64,000 bases of DNA from Polyporus tsugae (Eukaryota; Basidiomycota; Agaricomycetes; Polyporales; Polyporaceae), in assembly GCA_024305745.1 (NCBI GenBank), contig JAHRBS010000007.1, positions 3,286,001 to 3,350,000 on the forward strand, read 5' to 3'. Position numbers and translations under genes: made by a program. Of the stretch, positions 45,364 through 55,639 are shown in pieces. The first letter of the stretch is position 1. Each line of letters starts with the position of its first letter. A model generated the notes under the pieces. That model was not told the origin of the DNA. It saw only the letters and a program-made list of their open reading frames with translations, and did no database searches.

Positions 45364-45840
45364 TAAGGCTCTGTTCAGCTCGCGTCCGGACTTTGGGTAT
45401 TTTGGGTATTTCTCAGTTCCGAGGGGATTGGACGGCGCCTAATCCCATATGTGACTTGGAAGGTTTGTGCCCGATTACCGGTGTGACTTGGAGCATCAGC
45501 GGACGACTGTGCGAGCATCGCGAGTAGTCACCCCATCCGTGAGACAACATAGGGCGACACCCGCAAAGAACACAAATACATCGCACATGAGGCTTGCAGA
45601 GGGCTCAGTACATTATAACACCTAATTTTAAGCTCCCATATATTGTGCACCATCGCACGCACTCTGTCCCACATCCGGGGAACCAGATGCTTACTGCGCG
45701 GCTAGTGCACGGCTCGGAGGTGGCGTCACTATCAGTTACCCGGGGTCACTATCAGTCACATCATTATATAACCCCGATACCCTCGGAACTGCCAATACCC
45801 AAAATACCCAAAGTCCAGACACGAGCTAAACAGAGCCTAA
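45364..45840. mobile_element. PIF/Harbinger-like MITE
   Basis: Terminal inverted repeats start GGCTCTGTT at 45367 and end at 45837, and pair over about 65 bp. The outer 44 bases differ only by three C/T changes; the inner part has small gaps. The element is flanked on both sides by TAA (45364-45366 and 45838-45840). TIRs beginning GG with TGTT and a TAA/TTA target duplication are characteristic of PIF/Harbinger elements. The 471-bp body has no transposase frame. It contains a direct repeat of GTCACTATCAGT near 45725-45755. Confidence 0.8.
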
Positions 45841-46020
45841 GCATCCCAAGCCTGAATACTAGGCTCGTCCCCTGCCGAGATTTGGTGATCCAGATTCACA
45901 CTCCACTTGTGAGGATCACTGAATGCATCCTGTCTTTCACACTCCGCTCCTCCACGAAAGGCAGGAGCACGCGCATTCCGATCGACTGGTTTCGAGTCTA
46001 CCTGAATACAACCCACAACC

Positions 46021-46530
46021 ATGACAGTCACCGAGTTCGCGACGCTCAAGCTCGTCTCCCCCTACACTTGGGATGCACCAGACATCCAAGCCCTCTTCCA
46101 CACGCTCTCGACCCAGCAGGGCGCGTGGTCGGGCTACCCCCTCCGCTTCTTCGCGGACACAACGGATCCGCAGCTCATTTACCTCATCACGGGCTGGGAG
46201 AGTGTTGCAGCCCACAACGAGTGGATCGCGAGCGAGCAGAACCAGAAGCTGCTCGAGTGGACTAAGGGGGTGATCGAGGTGGAGGGATTGGCGCACGCGG
46301 AGGTGGACAGTGAGAGAGGGGATGCGCGGTTTGTTGTGTGGAAGCAGTGGAAGCCGCGGGAAGGGGAGAGCGTTGCGGCAGGGCATGGCGAAACAGGCTG
46401 GGTGGTGGACCAGGAGGGACCGTTGGCTTACTCGTTGCAGGGATACAGGAGCGAGAAGGAAGCTGGGGACCTGGGAGCTGGCGAGGAGTCGAGGAAGACT
46501 GTTGGCGCATACCGGTTGACCCTAAATTGA
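46021..46530 (+). CDS. ABM-like dimeric alpha/beta-barrel protein
   Basis: Single exon, 169 residues, ATG at 46021. Residues about 30-90 ('LRFFADTTDPQLIYLITGW', 'AAHNEWIASEQNQKLLEW') have the strand-helix pattern of the antibiotic-biosynthesis-monooxygenase-like dimeric alpha/beta barrel: a strand ending in a Trp, then a helix of the 'HneWiaSeqnq' kind. Many such proteins are small cytosolic oxygenases or heme/quinone-binding proteins of unknown substrate; no enzyme activity can be claimed. The C-terminal 60 residues are Gly/Glu-rich. The gene lies between two MITE-like elements, and its promoter is within 185 bp of the first. Confidence 0.6.
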   Translation: MTVTEFATLKLVSPYTWDAPDIQALFHTLSTQQGAWSGYPLRFFADTTDPQLIYLITGWESVAAHNEWIASEQNQKLLEWTKGVIEVEGLAHAEVDSERGDARFVVWKQWKPREGESVAAGHGETGWVVDQEGPLAYSLQGYRSEKEAGDLGAGEESRKTVGAYRLTLN

Positions 46531-46700
46531 AAATGGTGTAACAAAATTGGAAGTTTTGTATCGTGCACAAGCTGATTATTGAACATGAGCAGGTGTAGTT
46601 TCGTGCTCAGGGCCCCAAGCTGCTAACTACAAGAGTCCCCAGCTCCGGGAAACGACTCCAGCAGCGCTGACCCTCCGGGTCTACATTCGGTGCAACCAGT

Positions 46701-47000
46701 AGGGGTGCTCAATTCTCGTCGCTCGCTCATTTCGTAGCGCGCCTAATGAGCGCCTATGGGTCGGCGCGGGAATCCTGGCTCGAGTCGACCGGAAGACCGA
46801 ATTTCTGTATCTCGGGCATCCTCTCACCGATTTCGTTCAAACTTCGCAGGGATTCACAGAGTAATGTATGCAAGCTAGTGGCAGGCTTTGGCGGTATTGG
46901 CACGATATGCGAAGTTGAGGCGCCCCGTGAGGAGGCCCTGAGGCGCCCGACGAAATGAGCGACTCCGACTCTGAGCGAGCGACGAGAATTGAGCACCCCT
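46701..47000. mobile_element. Second MITE-like element (about 300 bp)
   Basis: 29-bp perfect terminal inverted repeats (AGGGGTGCTCAATTCTCGTC...) at 46701-46729 and 46972-47000. The right arm continues with a short duplicated segment before pairing resumes. Flanks allow two readings: AGT target duplication (46698-46700, 47001-47003), or TA duplication with the element one base shorter at each end (Tc1/mariner type). There is no coding frame inside. It lies 170 bp after the ABM-like gene. Confidence 0.75.
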
Positions 47001-47218
47001 AGTCTAGTACTGCGCTGAACAGGGACACTATATTAATATTGGTGACCAGTCGTACGTATACGCCCGATACATCGTTGTCAAGGCCTACGCATGGATTACA
47101 CGAGCATCAGTGGTCGTATCTAAATCATCCACTTCTCCAAAAATCACCTACGCAGGGTGTTAGCATTCCCATTCACTGGCATCCGATCCCAGTGTTGTTG
47201 GACTCTGAACCTACTCAA

Positions 47219-48313
47219 TTAACATGTGCGTATTCGACCGGCATCCTCTCTCCAGCGTTCCGCCAGTCCATCTGCTTCGTGGTCCCCGATGCTAGTCAGC
47301 TGTCCCTCGGCGTCATATTGTGAGACAACATAGGCCTTCGGCGGGAAGTCCGCTCGGAAGATGACTCCTAGGAGAAGCCGGAAGATGGGGCACCCAGCAG
47401 CCCCGCGCGACGTGGTGAGCCCGTGTACGTATCCAGCCTCGTTCACGTTGTCCATCACCGACTTAGACTCAACGACGTCCACTCTGAGCGTGGAAGGCAA
47501 GAACATGGGCACGATGCAGAGCCGGAAAACGACAGACCTGACACCTCAAGCGGCTTCAGGATATCCCGGGCGGTCGCCAGCGTTGGTCGGTGCTGCCGAC
47601 ACTTAATGTGGGTCGTCGGCGGGGTCGTTGTGGCTTTGGGATGCAAGGCAAACGACAAGGGTCTCGAGGTTAGCAAATTCTGCCAGGTTGAGGGCGCGAC
47701 CCGGCCCGTCGAGACTCGACGCGGATGAACGCCGCGTATACTTACATCGGCATCGATTCAGAGCTCGCGCAACCCTAGGCAAAGACTGGCAAAGACGAAA
47801 AATTCGGATGGTGTTGACGATTCCAGGGGGCGTCGATGTCCACATGAAGTCGCTCTAGCTCCGGGGTATCGAGGTCGGAGATTTCTACAAAGAGGATTTT
47901 AGCTTGGTGTCGACTCGAGAAACCATGCGCGCAATCGTCGGGATGCCCCAGCCAAAACTGGGAAGATGGGCGCAAACTGTCAACATATCTAAAGGGTTGT
48001 AGAGTAACTCGAGATGGATTCGGTAAGTGGGAGGTATGTGGATAGCGCCGAGGAAGCTACTGCGATACTTGAAAACCGTAACGTTTGGTGCGTATCTCCT
48101 CTCATGGCCGGCAAAATTGTCCCAATAGTTGTGGTCTGGGAGACTGAGCTCGCGAAGATTTTGAAGTCGAATCTTATCCCGTAAGGGCTTCCACTCCAGC
48201 GCATGGGTACACCGAGACAAGCTACATTGAAAATGACAACGGCCCTGCATAGGGCCGGGCGCTTGGACACATAGCGAACTTGAGACGTGATAGTAGTGTT
48301 CTTCCGAGTCCAC
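47219..48313 (-). pseudogene. F-box/LRR-like gene, broken or unresolved
   Basis: Minus-strand segments read like an Agaricomycete F-box/leucine-rich family protein: 'IRLQNLRELSLPDHNYW' and 'FLGAIHIPPTYRIHLELLY' (47885-48313), 'FVEISDLDTPELERLHVDI' (about 47840-47900), 'LNLAEFANLETLVVCLA' (about 47603-47700) and a C-terminus 'ESKSVMDNVNEAGYVHGLTT' (47219-47512). The segments are in different frames, and I could not place convincing introns for all joins. Either several short introns were missed or frameshifts have broken it. No F-box is seen at the N-terminus. The assignment rests on composition and leucine spacing only. Confidence 0.35.
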
Positions 48314-48622
48314 GTCGATGGTTGTACTGCACGCGTCAGGCCACCGAAGTGAGTTACATAAGGGGGGGGCAGCGGAGGTCGTGGCACACCTTCGAGATTC
48401 GCCCTCGTTTGAGATGCATCAGCAATAAGAGATCAGGACAAGGTGAGGGGTGACCAGACTCGGAGTCGCTGGCGTCACTGAGTAGACTGGTGTCTAGACG
48501 CCCATTAGGACATCGCAAACGTGGCCAAACAATTGAACGATTCGCGCCTCAGCGCCTGGACGCGCGAAGTGGTCAACGTTCAACACCTCGTCAACACCAA
48601 TTGCCTTCCGCCAACCACATCC

Positions 48623-50808
48623 ATGCCCGCCTCTGCACGCAAGAGCAGTGTCGGCAACATACGCCGAGGACCTCAGAAGTACATCCCCTACCGCGCCGAC
48701 GACTTCCAACATGGCAAGAAGACCGGTATCGCCGTCGGGTATGTTGACCACACCGACGAGTTCGAACCATTCGAGAAGGTCATGAGCCAGGCCGACCAGC
48801 GCACGCCCTTCCGCGTTCAGGGCGCGCGCAAGAAACGTGGTCCCAAGACCCCCGTGCCCACCGTGCAGGAGCAGTTCGACGACGATGATGAGAACGGCGA
48901 GATTTCGATGGAGCTGGATGATAGTGCGTGGTCGGCCTCAGCCTTGGACACTTCGTGCTTCCTGACTTGTTTGAGTAGGCACCCCGGTTGGCCCGGGTGC
49001 ATATTTTACGCATACACGCGTCAATTCGATAACTTCGAGCGTTCAGCGGGTTGGTTCCTCATCTCGCCCCGTCGCACACCAGTCGGAAGTCGATTTCGAT
49101 GCGGTTCCCTCACCACGCGCCTCTCCGACATATACCGCCAGAAGGGCTGCTCCAAATGGTCACAGCCGCACCTCCGTCCCCTCTCGGCTGTCGCAGAGCA
49201 TGGTGGCTCCGGAGTCTGATGAAGAGTCTGACGTTGACCCGGGAGCCCCTAACAACGACTATGGCGACGACGGAGAGGACGACATGCACCTGGACAATTC
49301 TCCACCACCTCCGCTACCAGCATTGCAAGCTTCCCGCATACCCCAGTCTGCGCACTCGTCGCGTCGCACCAGCTTCGCCAATCTTAATCAAGAAGCGGAC
49401 GAGCACGTCGACGAGCAGCAGCTCGAGGACGACAACAACTTCAACCGCTCGCCTAGCGAGAAAGCGCGTGGCAAGCGGCGTGCAACCATTTATGAAGATC
49501 AGGACGAGGACATGGAAGCGGAGATTGCGCAGGGTCTGGATGATGTTGAGCAGGAGCCTGTGGACGAGCCTATGGACGAGGAGGAGCCTGTGCAGGAGGA
49601 GCCGCGTGGAAAGAAGGGAAAGAAGACAGGGCGGGAAGAGAAGGTGGCAACCAACAAGCGCAAGGAGAACGCCGGTGCAACTCGCGGACGGTCACGGGCT
49701 CAGAAGGAGGTCCTGCGCGATGGTACGTACCTCACTCAACTCTATACACCATGACCTCTGATGAAGTACGCGCATATAGTCACTCCAGAGGACGCCAACA
49801 CGGATGGTGTACGTCGCAGCAAACGTAGAAAGTACTCCCCGCTCGCATACTGGAGACTCGAGAAGGTTGTCTATGGTCGCCCAGGGTCTGGGCCTTGCTT
49901 TGTCCCCAGCATCAGAGAAATCCATCGCATCCCCGAAGCCAAGCCTGAGCCCCTCGGTGCAAAAAGGCGCAGGGGCGGGGCACGCAAAAAGTCCTCCCGT
50001 AACTCTGCGACGGCGGAGCCAGAGCAGGTTCTGGTGTATGACCCAGAGGAAGGCTGGGACGACGAGACAGATCCGCACTGCCAGGTGCTCGAGTTTGGCG
50101 AGGATGGCAAGGAAGTGGAGAGACGTGAGTGGCTCATGGTTGGCAATCGGGAATGTACCGCGGCTAAGTGAACATTCGTCTGTATGCGCTTCATCCAGGT
50201 ATCGCGTTCACCGCCAAGATGGTCGCGCCGAAGCCGGCAGCGCAAGGCTCGTTCCTCTTCCAGAAGATCTTTGGGGAAGGGGACTACCTCGCCTCCGGTC
50301 AGCTCGTCATTCCCCCAAACTCGACTAAGCCGACGAAGAGCACGAAAGACAACACCTTCGTAAGCATTTCGAGCACATCTGCGGGACCTCATCCTCATAG
50401 TTCCCCATCTGTGCTGTCGTAGGTGTTCTACGTGATCCAAGGCGCTGTGAAGTTCTGCGTGCACAAGACGAGCTTCGTTCTCGCTACAGGGGGAATGTTC
50501 ATGGTTCCGCGAGGCAAGTAGCTTTCCCCCTGGCAGTGATGTGCTATGCGTTGACAGTCTTCGCCCCTTCAGGCAACATCTACTACATCCAGAACATCTG
50601 CGATCGTGACGCCATGCTCTTCTTCGCCCAAGCACGGAAGTTGCCCGAAGAGTTCAGGGACGCGGACGATGTCGAGTCTGACACGGAGGAGCCGGCGCGC
50701 TCCAAGTCCGCCGGGGGACGGCGTCGCGACTCTCGAGCATCTTCCGACACTGTCAATGGGGATGCACCTGAGCCCAGGAAGCAGCGCAGGGGAACCTCTG
50801 CGCGGTAA
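48623..50808 (+). CDS. MIF2: Centromere protein CENP-C / Mif2
   Basis: Exons 48623-48923, 48976-49722, 49780-50124, 50199-50359, 50423-50513 and 50573-50808 sum to 1881 bases and 626 residues. The ATG at 48623 gives 'MPASARKSSVGNIRRGPQKY', the Mif2 N-terminal region ('IPYRADDFQHGKKTGIAV'). The long middle is acidic and disordered. Residues about 360-380, 'VRRSKRRKYSPLAYWRLEK', are the CENP-C motif that binds the CENP-A nucleosome. The C-terminus is the cupin dimerisation domain ('GQLVIPPNSTKPTKSTKD', 'FYVIQGAVKFCVHKTSF', 'MFMVPRGNIYYIQNI') followed by a basic tail. The intron at 50514-50572 uses a GC donor; an in-frame TAG excludes read-through. Mif2 anchors the kinetochore to centromeric chromatin. 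Confidence 0.95.
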
Positions 50809-51482
50809 TCCCTTGCAGGCCTCTTTGGCTGCCCGTTCATGTCGTATTATTATTTTCACATACACCCTACTCTGAATGGGACTTTGTGATTCCGGAAGAG
50901 CGCAGAGCGTATGCTAGTTTCGTTCGGCGACCGTTATATTGGCTCCATAACTTCCATGTACTCCCATATGCCTACAAGCATTATATGTAATACGTAGCTG
51001 ACGTGCAAATGCACCGTGTATCAGTGTTAATGCACAGGCGGACCACTTGCGCGGAGAAGCAAATAGCATCAACGACGCAGTGATAGCGAGCAGTCTAATA
51101 CGAGAGGTATTACGCGGTTTGTATACGGTATGCAAATGCAAATGCGTATGGCACAGTGATGAGGACTGGGTAACGGGGCAGGGTGTAGTAGACGTGAGCC
51201 ATGTGTGTAGCGCAACAAACGTAACGAGATATGGTACCAGCCAGACGCTAAGCTGGAGGAGGTAATGCAGTAAGGCAGTAAGAATGTACATGACGGGGAG
51301 TAATCCAAATGAGCAACGACGAGGCGGAGATGTAAGATAGATAGATATAGCAACTAACTACCGAGCACGAACTAACGAGTGAGCGGGATACCAGGAAAAA
51401 AAGACCATAGATATATATCCGACGAACGAGGACGAGGAAAGCGACAGCGACGAAAACGAAAAGCACGAGTAACGAAAGACCC
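50809..51482. other. Convergent intergenic region
   Basis: 3' flanks of Mif2 (+) and of the proline-rich protein gene (-). AT-richer, with no coding or repeated structure that can be supported. Confidence 0.5.
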
Positions 51483-54400
51483 TTAGATCATCCCTGATCG
51501 AAGCTGACCAGGCTGGCCCATCTTCGGACGTGAGGGCAGGGTCTTTCGTGCCGCCGGATTCGACGGAAGACCATATCCCACTGGGGGAAGCGCACGAGAC
51601 ACCACACGGGCCGGATGGAGTAGTAGGCTCGACGGTGGAGGAGGTAGTGGGTGGTTCGGCGGAGGCATCGGGGGTAGCGGAGCGGAGCGAGGAGAGAGGT
51701 ACGCGTTGGCACTGGGAGGGGTGGTGAACCCATTGGGGCCGGAGGGGGGACTGGCCCGGGGGGCTGGTGTTCCAGAAGGCTGACTATCTTGCACGCCGAA
51801 GTTGTCCAGGGCGGCATTGATATCTGTTGTTGAACCGCTCGCAAGGGACTTCCATGAGTGTCGGCGCTGCAGGCTGCCCTGATTGGGAGGGGGGACAGGC
51901 GGGAGAGTGCTTGCGTTCTGCGACTTGTCTGGCACGGGAGGGGGAAGACCCCGGGGGGGCAGAGGTCGCGGAGGCAGTGGCAGGGGTCGTGGAGGACGAG
52001 GTAGGGCGCGAACTCCGTTCTCATCTTCGTCTGCAATCGCGAATCAGGAGTGAGCAATGATGATGCGCCTATGAACATGATTAACCACACACCTCCGCTG
52101 ACGATGGTAACCTCCGCGTCCTGGTGATAACTGCCATCCTTACGATGCAACAGCCGGTCGGCGAAGGTAGTAGCGCGCGACAAACCGTGCTTAAACATCC
52201 TCGAGCTGCGCACTGAGCCAGTGTCGGGTGATGGCATCTCGTAAGGCGGTGTGGGAGGCGTCGAGACCATGGCCGAGTCGTCTGACGATGAACCCGCACT
52301 GTTGCGTGGGTCCGGTGTCGAGCGTAGGTTGCCTGAACTCTTCGCTCTTGACAAGAGGTTGGACAGATACCCGGTGCCCTTGGGAGAGTCCTTGGCAGCG
52401 GGCACAAGCGGGGTCGACGATTGACTGTGCGATCCCCCCGCGCTCTTCGGCCGCGGTGGCAGTGGTATCCGGACTGCATTCGGGTCTGCGGTCAAGAACA
52501 AGGGCTGCAACTGTGGTCGCAAAGTTGACCGGCCGTCAACGGATGGTTGTTCAGAGGAGTATTGATCAAGCGATGACCGTGAAGGTATACGATCCAATGA
52601 AGCGCCCTGGGAAGCATCCAATAATGAAGGTCGCGAAGAGCCCGTCAAGGAAGGCCTTGAAGTCTTGGGCTCCACGGTTCGGTCCATCGAAGGTCGTGTA
52701 GGCAGAGGACGGTGATTGTACTGAGATGTCCGCTCATACCGAGAAGACTCGTCGTAACGCGAGACAGCGGAGGCTCGAGACGTGGTCTCCTGAGAGAGCC
52801 GACCTAAGTGGTTCTCGGGAGACTCTGGCAAGTCCTGCACAGGTCGTGGTCGATCTGGCGTTCTTGGTCGGTCAGGTGTGCCTCGTCGATCAGGCGTACC
52901 CCGGCCAATAGGTGGGGGTGGTGTTGATGAGGACGGAGGAGCTGGTCGCGCAGGGAGTGACTTCTTCGGCTTCTGAGGTGTGCGGTCGTTCGCAAGATGC
53001 TCCTCTAACTTCTGGTAATCGGCCAACAACACGGCGAGATCGCTCATGTTCGCTGCGTTCTTCGGCGTCGGAGAAGGAAGGTCTTCGTACTGCTGCACCA
53101 TGCTAACAGGGCGGCTTTTCCCTTCTACAACTTTCTCATGCACCACCGCGTGGAAGCCCTTCGGACGATCGAGTGGGGTAAGGAGAGGCTCCTCATAGCG
53201 GGAAACGGGAGGGAGCGGGGAGGGTATCTTCGAGCTCGTCTTGGATGATCGTGATACTTTCCTCGACATAGGAGCGGACGATGAGGGAGACGTAGCGGGG
53301 TATGCCGAACCCAAAGAGTACGCGGACCCAGGAGAAGACAGTGATGAATCGCTCGCGGATGGAGGCGCAGGGACCAGCAACTCGCCGGCGGTGGCTGGTG
53401 ACACTATAACTGGACGGTCAGCTTCAGGCAACGGCTGTTGACCTTCCGCTGGTCCATAGGTCTGTTGCTTCGGAGTGGCGCCAGGGATCACGACTGAGAG
53501 TGGAGGGGAAGTGCGCCGCGGAGGGCTACCATTTCCAAGCCGGGCGGTACTGTCACCTGGGGTAATGCTGCCTCGACCGTCGTCGGTTGGGGTACCAAGG
53601 GACGCGGACGATGGGGGGGTACTTCCATCGGAGTCCATCCCAAAAGTATCGCGACGCGTTGGGTTGTTGATAGCAAGAGGGGAGTCTGGGGCCTCAGGAA
53701 TGGCAGGCAGTCCACGTCCGAAGCGCACTGCCGGAGTCGCCACGAGGTAGTCGGAATAAATGTCGCTGGCAGGGGAAAGAGGTTCAGCGAACTGGCTGTC
53801 CAGGGAATGTGAAATATTGGGGGATAGGAAGTGGTCCGACGGAGGCGTATTCGTGACCTTCTCCGGGGTCTGCTCCTCCACACTCTTTGAAGTCTCAGTA
53901 ATCTTCCCCTCCTTGACTGCCAACTCGGCTTGCTGAGTGAGGTAGTTCCGAACCGCGATGGATGAAAGCGAGTCCTTGAGAGAAAACCGCTGTTTGACTG
54001 GCGTCGCGATGTCAAGCGCATCCTCCTGGAGGAGCAACTGATCGAGCAGGTCCGCGACAGTACTACCCGTCTGTCGAGGAGCGATTGTAACGACGGTCTC
54101 GAGAGCATTCTCTGGCACGAAGACGCTTCCTGTATCACCGGTACGAGTTGCACGATCGAGCTGGTTAATGACTGCTTGCACATCTGGGTCCACTGGTTCG
54201 ATAACAATCGAAGGGTTTGCAGGAGGGGAATCGGGTGCGGGTTTCAACAACGCAGACGGCAGAGGAGCTGGTTCAGGTTCGCGTGCCAACTCGGGGTCTG
54301 AGGGTGCTGGCCGCTCTGGCTCGGGTTCGGGCCCAAGCTCTGGCTCTGGCTCTGATTCTGGTACGGGCGGAGGTTGCGCGACGTCAGGTACAGGAGCAGA

Positions 54401-55167
54401 TGCGGGCGCGTCTGAGGGGGGCTCTGATGGCGGAATAACGATCGCAGAAGCCTCCTCCGTCTGATTTGCGCCGGGGTCGGGGGTCTCAACTGCAGTGCGA
54501 GCAGCAGGTTCCGCAAGGACGTCGTTGGGTGCCTCGGCTACTTCCTCGACCTCCTGCTCAGCCTCGGCGCCGGCTTGCGACATGAGCGCATCGAGACTGG
54601 CCTGTTGGGCGTCCTCTTGCGACGCGGAGTACTCCGGGGAGTCGAGGTCTCCATCGGAGAGTACGTCACCGACGGCATCTCCATTGTCGGAGAAGACGAA
54701 TGGCGAGCCAGGCGGGCTCGATGACGACGCATAGCGCTCCAGTTCCTCGAGATGGGACCGGCTACGGGACCGAGTCGTTTTCTTGGTGGCGTTTGTGGTG
54801 GTAGGGACGGGTATATGCGGGCGTGAGAGGCCGGGGACACGGTTACCGTACAGCTCACCACGCTTGACAGCGTCCTGCTGCATGGACGGAGCAAAGCCAA
54901 ATCTGCCTTTAGGCTTCGGGACTGCACCCTGCTTCTCGAATGATGCTATCCTATCGCGGAGGGCATTGACTCCGTTTACGGCGTTAGCCTTCGGGAGGAT
55001 CTGGGAGGTACTTGACTTTGCAGAGGCATCGGCTTGCTGTTGTTGGAGGGCTGCGATACGGGCTTTGAGGTCAAGGGGTAGGACGGGGGCTCTGGTGGAG
55101 GTCCTATAGCGGCGGAGTAGTCTGAGACGAGAACGGGTGAGGGTATGACGGAAGACACGACGTACAT
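51483..55167 (-). CDS. Large proline/serine-rich disordered protein, ATG split by an intron
   Basis: Exons 55166-55167, 52093-55103 and 51483-52030 sum to 3561 bases and 1186 residues. The first two bases of the start codon (AT) lie before an intron (55104-55165, GTACGT...TATAG) and the G after it, giving 'MTSTRAPVLPLDLKARIAAL'. No other in-frame ATG fits this conserved-looking N-terminus; the next in-frame ATG (54883) would drop it. Residues 14-70 can form a helix. The rest is low complexity: Pro/Glu repeats (about 200-240), RTPDR repeats and many SH3-ligand-like PxxP sites such as 'SLPARPAPP', 'RPLPTRPSM' and 'IPLPPRPKS'. The end is a polyproline tail. A scaffold for SH3 proteins is inferred only; no family recognised. 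Confidence 0.8.
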
Positions 55168-55639
55168 TGAAAGAGCGGCTGCTAGAAAAGAGACGAAAAC
55201 AACAACGACGATGACCACGGGCGACCCGCGACTGCAGTAGCCTGCTCGTCGAGCTGGGAGAACGACGGAGGAGATGATGGTGGAAGGGATGGACGAGCGT
55301 TGGGACTGAGCGCTGAGCAGTCGTCGGCGCGGCAAAGCAGAGCGCTCACGGAAACCCTCAAAGAGCTCAAGTGCTGATGGCGGCCTTCTATCCGTCCACA
55401 TCTCATCCCCCCGACAATCATACAAGAACAGCCTCGTTTCCCATCATGTAAACGATTTCATCTCAAGGGTCGCAGCAATGTCCCCTCGCTGCCCTTCGCC
55501 GCCGGCAACCTCTGACCTTACCCCATCCTTCCATCCACACAGGTACAACATCGACAGAATACATCCCTCCATCCTACATCCAGGCACATCCAGGGAAATA
55601 CTCGATTCTGCCACTTTCTATGTCCCGCAGTGTAAGAAA
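55168..55639. promoter_or_regulatory. Leader and promoter of the proline-rich protein gene
   Basis: Between the split ATG (55167) and the end of the TRF4 gene. An open frame on the minus strand (up to 55425) reads into this stretch but does not join the downstream frame, so it is probably 5' leader. Confidence 0.5.

Noticed and set aside
51488..52092. C-terminal end of the unspliced 1131-codon frame
   Set aside because: A clear intron (52031-52092) shifts to the polyproline frame ending at 51483, which continues the protein's composition.
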